A stretch of 64,000 bases of DNA from Salvia splendens (taxonomy: Eukaryota > Streptophyta > Magnoliopsida > Lamiales > Lamiaceae): positions 28,473,208 through 28,537,207 of the forward strand of contig NC_056035.1 in the NCBI RefSeq assembly GCF_004379255.2, given 5' to 3'. Positions within the stretch are counted from its first letter, which is position 1. Every line of letters starts with the position of its first letter. The notes below the pieces were generated by a model that saw only the letters and a program-made list of their open reading frames with translations, did no database searches and had not been told where the DNA came from. Of the stretch, positions 45,215 through 57,202 are shown piece by piece. Both the position numbers and the translations under genes were made by a program.

Positions 45215-45820
45215 ATCCCTCCGTCCCGCTTTAGGATTTCCAGTTGAGTTAGGCACATGTTTTAAGAATGTGTTTGAGGGGGTGCACTACGGTTAATAAG
45301 TGAAATTCTGTAAAAAAAAAAACAAAGCAAATCTCAACCCTTGGATCCTTAGATTGGATGGTTGTGATGTTAATATCCGAGCTACATTTTTACACTAAAG
45401 GTGTTACATTATTAGTCGAGCTACATTATTAGACTACACAATTTACATTATTAGACTAAAGCGCGTTACATTATTAGCTTAGCTACATTATTAGACTACA
45501 CAATCTACATTATTAGATGACACATGACATTAATCTAACGGTTACATCACAAGATCCAATAACTGAGATTTGCTTTTATATTTGACAGAATTTCACTTAT
45601 TGATCTGATCACGTTCCTGTGTTTGAGTGTGTAATAAATAAATGTTGTAGTGGATATTGAGACCCACTTTTGGCACCTGTTTTGAGAAAGTGTTTGAGTG
45701 TGTAATAAATAAATGTTGTGGATATTAGGACACACTTTAAAAACTTTTAAAATTAAATTGTAAGTATTTTTTATTAGTTTTTTCCAACCAGGACTCTTAA
45801 AGTGGGACGGAAGGAATACT
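45215..45820. mobile_element. Stowaway-like MITE split by a Mutator-like MITE
   Basis: The outer ends are inverted (CCCTCCGTCCCGCTTTAGGA and the inverse of CTTAAAGTGGGACGGAAGG). A Mutator-like insertion splits it at 45279-45618. The right part also carries a diverged tandem duplication of about 70 bases, with GTGTTTGAGTGTGTAATAAA at about 45621 and 45690. Confidence 0.75.
45279..45618. mobile_element. Mutator-like hairpin MITE with 9-bp duplication
   Basis: Inverted ends about 33 bases long include TAATAAGTGAAATTCTGT and its inverse (45294-45311 and 45585-45602). The duplication GTGTTTGAG is exact (45270-45278 and 45619-45627). Note that GTGTTTGAG also occurs a third time near 45690 in the host element. 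The interior repeats TACATTATTAG many times. Confidence 0.78.
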
Positions 45821-45821
45821 A

Positions 45822-47463
45822 TGTACCGAAGTAAGTAATATTTTTTTGTTTTAGACAAAGAACATATACTATGGACGGAGAACTATTTACTATGTATATA
45901 CATTTATTTGGCTTTGTTGGGATATAAGAATGGAAATGAAACATAAATTTAGTCGAATCAATAATTCTATTGGAAAAAAAAATAATTTGTTGCGCATATA
46001 AAGGGGTCTATTCATTAAATAAGCAAACATAAGCATAAATACCTCATAAAATAATTAGAATGCTCAAACGAGGAAAATATATGAGCACTCAATGTTCCTA
46101 TTTCATTTTTTTAAAATCTAAAAATTCTCTCTTTATTCTCATTTTTACCATTCAAAGATCATGTACAACCAGATATACTACTGAAAATGAGATTTGATAT
46201 AGAAAACTATTCTAATCATACATCAAATCCAAACTCACTGCAAGATTTCTCTATATAACAACACCAAATATGGTGCTACTACAAAATTTTTATATAATAA
46301 AAAAATGGTGTAAAATTTTAATTTTGTGTAAAATTAGTTGGAGTAAAACTACTTTTTGGTGTGACATATTGATACGTTATAGACATATTGATACATTATA
46401 GACGTATAAGAAGTGATGACCGGTGGAAAATTGCTCGGCGATCGGTGGTTACTGCACGCAAGAGAGGTTCTTGTGAGACAGAGACAAAAGTTATTGAGAA
46501 CTTTGTAAAGAGAAGTGAATTTGGGAAATAAACTTATCACTCATTGCTATAATAAGTTGACAAGTTTCCCTTTTATATTCTAGGATCCTAGGGTTGTTCG
46601 ACGTCCTACCTCTTGGGAAATAACCACAAAGAGAACCTAAGATGGGGCTTATAGTTAAACCCAACACTTACTATATAATAAACACTATAATAATGATAAA
46701 AACGTATGCTTCAAATCCACAACGAAATTAACCATCTCATTTTGGCACACATCTGATGAGACGATTGATGGCCAAGTGTTTCTCTTCGGACGATTGTTGC
46801 TCTTCTTCTTGGTGACCCGAACCTCTTGTTGCAGCTTGTCCAATTCTGTATATGATCAGAATTTTGATGGTGGTCTTATGATCACACTTGAACATCGGTT
46901 TGAGGTGATCCTATATCACATATACGCAAAAATAGGTTTGAGTTTGATATAAATGGTTGAAGATGACCTAATATCAGGACGCTTGAAAGCTTGATTTCTC
47001 GATTCTGTTCTTTTTATGCCTAACTCGCGCAAACTGAAATAGGAAGGAACGTAGATTGGTCAAGAGATGCTCTCCAACTGATCAGGCTGACTCTCTGACA
47101 ACCCACTTGTCGTCGGGTGCCAAATTAGAACAAGAAGGGCTTTCAAGACCTTAACCCACAATACTATTAACTAGTAAAGGAAAGTAAGGGTCGAATCGCA
47201 CAGAGATAAGGAATGTTGAATTGTGTTTGGGACATTTGTGAAATTGGCTGCTGCCACTCTTTGAAAGTGGGTTAAGTTTACTCTATTGGCCTGAACGACT
47301 TAGACTGATTTCTACCGAACTGATCAACTGAACTAGTGGACTAAAGGTACTCTGCAAAAAGTAGGAGGGACCACTGAAAACAACGACGCACTATAATAAA
47401 GCTGAAACACATGAAAAGATGACAAAGACTACTACGCTAACTAACTACGATCTTCTTCTTCTC
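45822..47463. other. Unassigned AT-rich and repeat-like region
   Basis: No gene is supported. About 46950-47463 has the look of non-coding LTR retrotransposon sequence (TGTCGTCGGGTGCC at 47108 may be a terminus, followed by GGGTCGAATC-type sequence), and it continues at 51923 beyond the nested solo LTRs. Confidence 0.4.
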
Positions 47464-47468
47464 CAAAC

Positions 47469-50400
47469 TGTTGGGGCTTGGTGCCCCAACCACAGTAGAA
47501 GACTTGTACATAACAAATAAATAAGATACAAATCTATTTAACCGATTATGCGATTAATCAATTCACATGTTAAACATATAATTGTATGCTAGAACGCAAA
47601 TAATTCGTGCTTAAAGAAAGTAAATCCTAGAACATGAATTCTACGGTTTAGAGTTATCGATTTGATTCTCTAAAGAATCAACGATTGCTTGCGCCTTCTC
47701 CATGATGATATTCAATACTAGACCACGGATCTTCTGACTGGTTCCCGAACTGTATCTCGATATCAGGGTGGGCGGATCATATCAAAATATTAGGACTCGA
47801 ATAAAGAAGACAAAAAATTCCTCACAGAGGAGGAGCTGAAAATCTCATGGAGGAGAACTGAAAATTTCAACTCCTTCTATAGAGAGAGGGGACGAAAATT
47901 TCATATAGGAAAATTAATAAAAATGATTATGTCTCATTTATTCTCCTATTTATATTAAGTTACATATTGGATGCAGTCAGTGATCTATGGAAGGTTTTGG
48001 ATATGGCCCCCCCAATTATCTTTTTACTAATTAAATTGAACCCAAAATTTAATACAAGCTTATATTAGAATATTACGAGCAGCCACTACAGAAGTAATAT
48101 TGCACTGCCCATCCAAATCCGAAATTAGAAGTAATCCGAGCTTCCATTTTGTTTGTCGTTTATTTCCCGCACTTAAGATAGAAATATCCATTAATTAATT
48201 AGTGTCTACTATAGACTTAATTAATTAACATCTTTTAATTTCAAGAGTGGACTTAGCAAGAAACACTTATTTATTATTCATGGAATAATTAAATTCCAAC
48301 TGGCCAATTTCTGAATAATAAAATATTGTTCGAGCTCCTCTTGAGGACATTATCAAACTAGACTCACCAAGCGAGCGATTCAACATAATAGCAATCCTAG
48401 CACCGCTAGTGTAACACCCCACTTTCGGAACCCTAATTTGCGAAGCATAAAATTTTTACATTTAATGCTTTTAATGTCGTGAAGTATGTGAATTAAATGA
48501 TGAGTGAATTAATTGCATGTTTTCTGTGTGACCTAATTGCGTTTTGGAATTTAGATTTGATTTGATTAGTCAAATCCGTTGAAATTGTGACGTGGCTGTG
48601 TGAATAATCTATGCGGGGTGAAATATATTGTGGCGAATTATTTCTTAAGGGATGAGTGAGATTAAATAGGAGCATCAGTATTCATTTGGCATTTTCGACC
48701 CTTGTTATTATTGGAGAAGAAATCCTATTTTTCCTTGGATTTAATTAATTGCTTGAGATATTTATCCAAATTAAATCCAAAGTCCGATTATTCCTTATTC
48801 TCTCCATGAGAAAAACGACGCCTATGCCTTACACCATGGAGATTTCGAAATTCTCCTATTTATGGGAGAAGGAAATTATTCATTATATATTTTGATCCCT
48901 TATTTATTCCCTTCCATGAATAAATATAAATATTCTAGCAAATCTTACCATACCTAAGGAGATCTTGCCATATCCTATTTTTATTAGGATTTGAATTTAT
49001 TTCCTTATGGGAGAAGGAATAAAAATCGCCTACTCCATATGTTATTGGGAGGATTATTATTTTTATTCTGCTCTGTATTATTTTATTCTACTCCGTGAAA
49101 TACCAAATTAAATCATAGGCTAATTAAATAGCATAGATTTGGAATTCCTCCTATTTTCTCTCCTAATTCACGCCAACTTCCACTCCTCCATATCTTTTCA
49201 AATCTTTAATTTATTTAATTAAAGATTATATCTTGCACTCTATAAATAAGAGAGAAACCCTAAACCTAAATCACAAAATACACGCCTCCCACTCCCTTGA
49301 AATTCACGCCTCACTTCTCCCTCTCCCTCTCAATTTTTCTTCTATTTTTCTCCATAAATTCTTCATCTTTTGAGAAGAATATAAGTTAAAGCCTCAAGAA
49401 TTGTTGAAGAATCAAGATTATACTTTATTTCTACCGATTGCTTTTGATCAAGAAAGGTATAATTGAAATTTTTTCCCTCATCCTCTCCATTGAAACCTTG
49501 ATTTTGATTCCATCATGCATATAATAAGTGTAGAGATCGTAGATCTAATATTTAATCGGGTGGGATTGATGGTTGCATGAAAAAAGGATATGTATATGCA
49601 TTTAGGTTGTTTATGAATGAACTTGTGGATGATTTGTGGTGAATGCTATGTGAATGTATGAGAACATGATGATGAGATCTTTTTGAAGCATGATTATTTG
49701 TTGGAAGCATGAATATATGTGTTGGGATGAATATTTGATAAACCCTAATTCGAAATTGGAAGCATGACAACTGTGGTATTCGGACAGTAGATTCCAACGT
49801 GTCTTTGACTGACCAAACGATCTTATTTTGATGCGAAATTTTAACTGAGTAAACATCAAGGTGTCTTCTGTGTTTTGTGTGAAAATCAGCTTTTTTGGTT
49901 GAAATATGAATTGGTAATGAATTATTGAAGTCGACTGCGCAGTTCTGTCAGAATTTATATTCTCGACCAGTGAGTTTCATTTTTGATTTGACCGACCTAA
50001 ACATATGATTTTGATGTGAAATTTTAACTGGATGACCTTGGATGTGTATACTGGCTTGTGGCAAATTTTCAGCCCCAACGGAGGTCGGATGGATTTTTAA
50101 TGATTTTCACAATACGACTGCTCTTTTCTGCCAGATTTAAGTCATGCAAAGATAATCTATGTTGTTAAGCTTTGAATGATATACATGATGCATATGTGTT
50201 AAGGAACCCATTCTATGATGTAGTGATGTGTTGTACGTTGATGTATGCTCTGGTGTGTTTCCTTATGTTGATAAAACGAATTGATGGGAAAAGGGAAACG
50301 TTGGGGACATGCATGATTTTGAGTCGATAATTGAGACTGATTTATGATACACATAAATTTTAAAGGTAATAACTCGCGCTCTCAACGTGATAGCAAGGGG

Positions 50401-51917
50401 AAGAAAGTGCTTGAGATCTAAGCCGTCGAGGTGGGCTTTCTTTTAAATAAGGACAATGTCCTAAAGATTTTATCGATGGAAATGCAACTATGTTTATCAT
50501 GTCGTGTTTTGATTTTAACGTGTCTATCTTATGTGGCTTCGCCACTATTATTTAAATCAAATTCGGGTCCTCGTAGGGCCGGAAACCCTACTTGGATTAG
50601 TGTACACCTATGGTAGACTGTGTGCTAGCGTACGGGCTGGCCGGTCTAGTGACTTGGTTTGTGGCCACATTCCAAGTCATGTATTGGCAGATATGGCTAA
50701 CGTCTATGGGAAAATGACTGATCAGTCGACTTTTACAATGGGAAATGATTTTGAGTGGCTTGGGCCTTTCTAAAGCTAAACCCCGCTGGTTACGTATGTA
50801 TGGCATGATAAATAATAATTTTTATGAAAATGTTTTCGGCATAAGTCCACTGAGTATCTTTATAGTACTCAGCCCTGCATGTGTTTTCCCTATGTGCAGG
50901 TAGAGCGGCGGCGAGAGTATGGTGGTGTTGAGCAAGTTAATTGAAGAATGAATTGTTTATCTTTGATCTGTGAGTGTCGTTGTGTCTTCACACATAACTT
51001 CACTCTTCTCTTGGATGCTTCTGTTTTACTTATTGTTTGATCTTGACACTATTTTGAGTTCCGTTTAGAATCTAAAGACATGATACGTTTTGGAGTACGT
51101 TGAACCCTTTGTTATCTTGAATACCAATGATTATAATTGTTTTCTCCTTTGGTCCATCTGTCAAAGCGTCACCCTGACCCTTTTCTCTTGATTTATTGTT
51201 CATTTATTTCCTTGGTCAAACCCCTTTTTATAAAACCCTAGCCCCTTTTATTTTATTGCATTTAAGTCCTGTTAGGTCACGATCGCCGCATTTAATTACC
51301 CTAGAAGGGCGGTCGTGACAGCTAGATATTAATCACCACTACTAAATATATCAAAATTATTGGGTTGCGAAAAACTCGCACCATTTGATAAATCAAAGTA
51401 GTGCATAATCAATACCGTATGCTCAATGCTAACGTATGTTGATTAAAAAATGGTTGTTTATCAAAACCTAGTCTTCCAGTTGATAGCATGAAGACATGTC
51501 TTGCTGTTATATCCATTCAGTGCTATACCACACCAATGTCATCTTATTTCAGTAAGGCTTAGAAATATCAGACTGACATTGCAGAATTTCACGATAGGTA
51601 GTCTAAGCCTATCTGGGTTGTGAAATTCTTGTTTTTCTTTGTTCAGAACTAACCGTGTTACCTTAAAGTGGACGACGCCCACAACCAGTCTACTAAAACA
51701 ACGACATAGACTTTGTTTGCTTCTTATACATTTAAATGTTTGTAAAACATCTTATAAATGCACAAGCAAACACAATGTAATAATATTCGTGATTCTATTC
51801 GTGCGAAACTGCTCGAATAATACTGAATTGAGTTAAAAGTGCATTGTAGAGTTTTTCGTATACAAGCAAGATTCTATTCGTTCTTGAAACATGCTTTTCA
51901 GTATACCAAACCTAACA
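47469..51917 (-). mobile_element. Solo LTR (outer) split by a second solo LTR
   Basis: In plus orientation the edges read TGTTGGGG (47469) and CCTAACA (51917), so the LTR has TGTT/AACA ends. The 5-base duplication CAAAC is exact (47464-47468 and 51918-51922). Removing the inner insertion leaves about 1.53 kb. A minus-strand TATAAATA near 47945-47954 suggests minus orientation. No gag or pol remains, as expected after recombination between the two LTRs of a full element. The family is not assigned. Confidence 0.8.
48410..51320 (+). mobile_element. Solo LTR (inner), 2.9 kb, gypsy-like
   Basis: Starts TGTAACACCCC and ends GGCGGTCGTGACA, with an exact 5-base duplication GCTAG (48405-48409 and 51321-51325). 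Such starts and ends and such a length fit the long LTRs of Ty3/gypsy chromoviruses (Tekay/Del type), which is inference from resemblance. A TATA box (TCTATAAATAAGAG, near 49238) marks the U3/R region. No terminal repeat pair or coding domain is inside, so it is one LTR and not a full element. ORFs within it are chance. Confidence 0.82.
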
Positions 51918-51922
51918 CAAAC

Positions 51923-53208
51923 AACCAAAATAAATTAGCTAAGCAATTACGAAAGATCTGAGCAGAGCATCTAACGTAAAACAGGTAACAAAGTAAATCA
52001 AAACTAGATCCATGCAAATCAAACAAAAAGGAAACAGATCGATAGAAACTGCTCTAGTGCCATGCAAACTGACATGTTAAAACTCAGATCCGACATGAAA
52101 CCAACTAGAAACAGCTATATCTAAAACATCAAACACCAATCAGAACATTACGATCTGAGATCTAAGCAATCAACGAGAATCAAACATGATCAAACTCAAA
52201 CAGAACAAACACCAACTCAGAAAATCTCAGATCCAAGCTAACTTCCACCATAAACTTCATTTCATAAACAATCTCCAACAATCCCAGCTCGAATCAATAA
52301 TCCAAACTTCATATTCAAAGATCGAATGACAAAATCAACTTGTAACAAGAGTTAACTAAGAGAAAAACTCAAAACAACTGCAGATTTAGAAATCATCAAG
52401 AGAACTAAAACGGAAACAAGCTAAACAACGTATCAACCCCTAGGGATTTAGGAAAACATGAACGAATAAAAGTTTCTTTCTAAACTCAGCTCTCTCCTTC
52501 CTAAACAAGGAAGTAGAGAGGGATGCTGTGGTAGAACTCCGATTCCAGTTGTTGTTAACCTCCTTACTCCATGCTAGCTCCACGGTGTAAGTGTGAGAAT
52601 GTGAGGTGAGTGTTTTTCGATCCCCCTTTCTTCTACATTTCCTCATCTATTTATAAGACGGCTTGGACACCAATGCCTAGGGCAAGATCCTCCTGATTTG
52701 GCATTAATGCCCTTGCTAAAAAGGGTATCCCTTCTTCTCTCTCATCTGACTCATCCTTTCGCAACTTTATTGTGTTTGGACTTCTATTGATCAGTTTGTT
52801 CAACTGCTCAGCATGGTCCGCTTTCTTGATAAGCTCGCACAGCTACGCGGCATGGTCATCTTGCTCCCTTGATCAGTTTGCCTCAATTCTTGATAATGTT
52901 TTGTTTCCTATGCCACTCGATCACCGCACACTAACACTTTGCTGCTTTTCAGCTCCTGCACACTTAAACATCTACTCTTTCTAACATTAATGCCCTATTA
53001 GTATAACAACCACCATTAAACCATGCTTGAAACGAGCTCTATCAACGCTTTATCTAGTCATCGCTTGGATCCGGCTATACCCAAACTTTTTTTTGTTTTT
53101 ATCTGTCATCGCTCACTAATCAATGAAATTTCTATCGTCATTTGGAGTAGAAACACAAAATCAAGATTTATTTAGTTTTGCACTACCCATTATGCTAGTA
53201 GATAAGTA
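51923..53208. other. Continuation of repeat-like region
   Basis: A-rich, CAAA-rich sequence at 51923-52440 is followed by a minus-strand TATAAATAG near 52645-52655. This looks like the LTR or leader of another element on the minus strand that was the target of the nested solo LTRs. Boundaries were not found. Confidence 0.4.
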
Positions 53209-53637
53209 CTCCCTCCATCCCATAATAGATGTCACATTTGGATAATAACACAGGATTTTAAGAGAAGTTGTTGTGCGTGTTAAGTGAAGAGAGAAAATAA
53301 TACTCCCTCCATCCACAAGAATATGCACTCTTTCCTTATTAGTCCGTCTCACAAGAATATGCACTTTTCAATTTTGAAAACTCTTTTCACTCTAATGAGG
53401 TGAGACCCATTTTCCACTAATAATACTTTAATTACTTTTTCTCTCTACTTCTTTCTTACTATCTCAATTTTGCATTAAAACCCGTACCGAACTCAAAGTG
53501 CATATTCTTTAGGGATAGAGGGAGTATATTTATTTATATTAATCTGAGAAATTTTTTTTTCCAAAAAATGAATTGTAACATTTATTGTGAGTCAAACTAA
53601 AAAGGAAACTGCGACATCCATTATGAAACAGATGAAG
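53209..53637. mobile_element. Stowaway-like MITE interrupted by another
   Basis: The outer ends CTCCCTCCATCCCATAATAG (53209) and the inverse of CATTATGAAACAGATGAAG (53637) pair, with TA on both sides. The inner copy at 53303-53524 splits it. Without the inner copy it is about 205 bases. Confidence 0.83.
53303..53524. mobile_element. Stowaway-like MITE (inner)
   Basis: Ends CTCCCTCCATCCACAAGAAT and the inverse of ATTCTTTAGGGATAGAGGGAG are well preserved, with TA on both sides. The interior has TGAGGTGAGACCCATTTTCC and GCATTAAAACCCGT, as in the copies at 1634 and 43668. Confidence 0.88.
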
Positions 53638-53736
53638 TACATAGTAAGGGGGTATGCACAAGAATTATTATGTTATTCGAAAGATTGTGGTGATGATACC
53701 ATGCTATAGACGTTTAAATTGGGCTATTTAAAACAT

Positions 53737-54854
53737 GAGTAAAGGCCAAAATTGGTCCTGAACATATAGTCATTTTACGATTTTGGTCCTAAACATTATC
53801 TTTTGGATTTTTTGGTCCTGCACATATGGACATTTGATCATTTTGGTCCTCCGTCAATATTTCCGTTAAAAACTAACGGTCAACATTATCTTTTGGATTT
53901 TTTGGTCCTGCACATATGGACATTTGATCATTTTGGTCCTGCACATATGGAATTTTGATCATTTTGGTCCTCCGTCAACATTTTCGTTAAAAACTAACGG
54001 TCAACGGCCGATTTTTGACTAAAACAATGGGTTGGGTCGGGTCGTGTTTGGGTCGGGTTTGGGTTATACGTTAAGAAAAAAATAATATTTTCTTAAAATC
54101 TAAGCATAATATTTTCATTAAAATCTAAGCATAATATTCTTAAAAAATTAATTAATATTTTTTAATTAATAAAATTAAAGTATAGTATTTTTTAATTAAT
54201 TTTTTCATGAATTTGAAGAAAATATTATGCTTAAATTTTATTAAAAATACTTTTTTAATTATTTAATTTATTATATAGATTTAATATTAATATACTTTAA
54301 TTTTATTATTTTGATTAAAAAATGATTATTTTAATTTGGTAATTTTTTATTTTATTGTGTAATATCATGTTTAAATCGTATAATAACATCATGTTTTAGT
54401 CGTTATAATATTTTTAATCAACAAAAATAACTAAAAATTAAAGTTTTATAATTTTTTAATTAATAAAAAATAATTATTTTTTTTCTTAACGTGTAACCCA
54501 AACCCGACCCAAACACGACCCGACCCAACCCATTGTTTTAGTCAAAAATCGGCCGTTGACCGTTAGTTTTTAACGAAAATGTTGACGGAGGACCAAAATG
54601 ATCAAAATTCCATATGTGCAGGACCAAAATGATCAAATATCCATATGTGCAGGACCAAAAAATCCAAAAGATAATGTTGACCGTTAGTTTTTAACGAAAA
54701 TGTTGACGGGGGACCAAAATGATCAAATTTCCATATGTGCAGGACCAAAATGATCAAATGTCCATATGTGCAGGACCAAAAAATCCAAAAGATAATGTTA
54801 AGGACCAAAATCGTAAAATGGCTATATGTTCAGGACCAATTTTGGCCTTTACTC
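53737..54854. mobile_element. Mutator-like element with long inverted arms
   Basis: The left arm (53737 to about 54090) and right arm (about 54477-54854) are near-perfect inverse copies, about 355-375 bases long, starting GAGTAAAGGCCAAAATTGG. The 9-base duplication TTAAAACAT is exact (53728-53736 and 54855-54863). Each arm contains repeated modules with TTTTGGTCCTGCACATATGG, so arms have internal direct repeats. The centre is AT-rich without a transposase. It is a non-autonomous foldback-type MULE of 1118 bases. Confidence 0.9.
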
Positions 54855-54997
54855 TTAAAACATCAACGACAATTGTAAACTACAAAGAACTAAAGCACGA
54901 TAGTCGAAATAAAACAAATGCTTGCTTACATGAGGCTATTAACTAATGAATTAAGCTCGCAAGGAAAAGTAACCATGAAGGAAAGACTTAACAAAGT

Positions 54998-55184
54998 ACT
55001 CCCTCTATCCCCTATTAAGTAGCACCCGTTGATTCGGTACAGGTTTTAAGAAATGTAATGGAAAGTTGGTGGAAAAAGTTAGTGAAATGTGAGATCCATT
55101 GCTAATATTAGTAAAAAGTAGGGATGCTAATTAATTAAGGACCGACTAAAAAGGAAATTGGTGTCAATTGAGGGACGAAAAGAG
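54998..55184. mobile_element. Stowaway-like MITE
   Basis: Ends CTCCCTCTATCCCC and GAGGGACGAAAAGAG, TA on both sides, with GGTTTTAAGAAATGTAATGG inside. Confidence 0.82.
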
Positions 55185-55521
55185 TATTTTGAATTAAAGG
55201 TTAATGAAATAATAAAGCAGCTAGAAGCATGCTTTACAATATACACCCTAACAATTATCGACAATATAAACGAACATAATTAACTGAACATAACCTTATT
55301 CTCGTAAGAGAATCTAACCTTATTCTAAGCTCAGTGTTAGAGAAAATATCTTTTGATATGGTTCATCATCTCATAGTGTGTCACACCACACTACTCCACG
55401 CCACACAATGCCGCCCCATTCCATCCTTGCAACCATGATGAACAAATCGAAGATGCATGTGGGGTCTAGAGTTTACTTGTTGTGAGGCAAGGAAAGCACA
55501 CTGAAGATTAAATATATACTA

Positions 55522-55925
55522 CTCCCTCCGTCCTGGCTAAGTGATACGCTCAGATTTTGCACAATTTTAAGGTCATTATTTGGTTCGTTTTGAATGTCAA
55601 AGTTGCATTATATGCCCATTATTTGCATATTTTTTCTATTTTGGTATTTTGACATGTTTTGTGAGAAATGTGCATATTTGAGCTTAAAAATGGAGTCAAA
55701 ATGCAAAGTTGGAAATCTGGAGCTGTTCTGCATGTTCAGCGGTCCGCTGCAACACAGCCGGCTACCGCTAGCGCCCAACGACCGCTAAGCCAGAAGCGGC
55801 CTGCTCCGGGAAAGTTGTGCATGGAAGAAAGGACACGCCCAGCGACCGCTGGGGAGTGCGTGGCGACCGCTACAAAGAGTCCAGAGAGTTACGGGATGAT
55901 TGCTAGCGACCGGTGAAACAAGTGC
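55522..55925. mobile_element. Stowaway end joined to a retrotransposon-like fragment
   Basis: CTCCCTCCGTCCTGGCTAAG at 55522 is a Stowaway end with no partner. From 55542 (TGATACGCTCAG) the sequence looks like the start of an LTR. It contains recurring (A)GCGACCGCT-type motifs at about 55735-55915. The fragment is cut off where the Harbinger derivative begins. The LTR assignment is by style only. Confidence 0.45.
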
Positions 55926-55949
55926 AACGACCGTCACTTATTCGTCCCT

Positions 55950-56820
55950 TAACCGTCCCTTAAATTACTATTCATTCAATTTCATTTTTTTATTTTTTAT
56001 TTCCAACAAATTCAATTAATAAAAAACACACTTCATTAAAAATAAAATAACATTACAACATAAAATTCGTAAAAAATTAAAAAAACATAATTAAAAATCC
56101 TAAAAAAATAAAAAATATATAATTTAATGTCCTCCGCCAAAATTTGCCCAAATGTGCTCCATTAGATCATCTTCGAGTTGGGCGTGAGCGGAAGAGTCAC
56201 GTGTCCTTGCCCGAATAGACAACCGTTCTTGTATAGACGGATGCACTCCACTTCGAGGCGGACTACTGCGGTTGAGCTTCCGGGGGCTTCAGGGTCGAAC
56301 CAATTTCCCGCCTCGGGTCCTTCATCTTGGACAATCATGTTGTGCATTATTATGCACGTATACATGATGTCGACCATGCTCTCCATGAACCACGTACGAG
56401 CCGGGGCTTTGATAATGTTGAAGCGCGCTTGGAGAATCCTGAACTCCCACTCCACATCCTTTCGAGCAGCATCCTGCTTCTGCGCAAAACGCGCCTGCTT
56501 TGCAAAAAAATAAAAATAAATTGGAAAACGGCTAGAAAATAGTAATATTATCGTTTTCCACTTTTTATTTTTTTTTATTTTATTTCGAATTTTTTTTAAA
56601 AAATGATTTATTGCGTCAGCGTGACGAATCTCACTCGCGGGCCGGCGAGTGGGCATCACGCATAGCCTGAGAGCGCGTGGCGAGCCGTCCCGTGCCGCGT
56701 CTCGGCGTGACGGGCAATCCGGCGAGACGGTGACGGGACGAGACGTTGCAACGCGTCCCGCCACCGTTTCGTCACGGAGTAACGAGATTCGGGCCACCCG
56801 CGTAACGCGTTGCGGGTGAC
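55950..56820 (-). mobile_element. PIF/Harbinger deletion derivative
   Basis: The minus strand carries the C-terminal end of a PIF/Harbinger DDE transposase at about 56160-56480: RKDVEWEFRILQARFNIIKA, then RTWFMESMVDIMYTCIIMHN and MIVQDEGPEAGNWFDPEAPG. The DDE core upstream is missing, and the fragment is joined through an AT-rich stretch to a GC-rich terminal region (56600-56820) rich in CGCG palindromes. This creates one fused ORF of 211 codons (56162-56797) that is not a natural transposase. It is internally deleted and non-autonomous. Confidence 0.75.
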
Positions 56821-56949
56821 CTTAGTTTAAAATACACATACAAGGGACATCATGCTAATAACTTAATTATGATATGAAATGGTGGTTGTTAATAGTTAAT
56901 TCTTCTTATCTTAAATCCATCTATTCTACCAAACGAAACCTTAAGCGAA

Positions 56950-57147
56950 AAAAACTGATTCGTCACTCAAAGTTTGTCTCGTTTTACTATTTTAATCCAT
57001 CCCACGAAATTTGTCCTATTTAAAATCTTACCAAAAATAGACATTAAATACATTCATAATCTTTTCAATGTGGGACCCTTATTCCCCTGCATACAAAGTT
57101 TCTTAAAACTCGCACGGATCAAATTGGGACAAATTTGGGGATGAAGT
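56950..57147. mobile_element. Decayed Stowaway-like MITE upstream of YbaK-domain gene
   Basis: AATCCATCCCACGAAATTTG on the left half and CAAATTTGGGGATGAAG on the right are inverted. It lies just upstream of the ATG, so it may be part of the promoter or leader. Confidence 0.55.
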
Positions 57148-57202
57148 ATTTAAAAGTACTCCAAAAAAAATAAATAAAGGGTGGGCGCTAACGCGTGAAG
57201 AA

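Noticed and set aside
49552..50806. Several ORFs of 60-82 codons
   Set aside because: They lie inside the inner solo LTR, which is non-coding, and overlap each other on both strands.
54602..54808. 68-codon minus-strand ORF with internal repeats
   Set aside because: It is a translation of the repeated modules in a Mutator-like arm.
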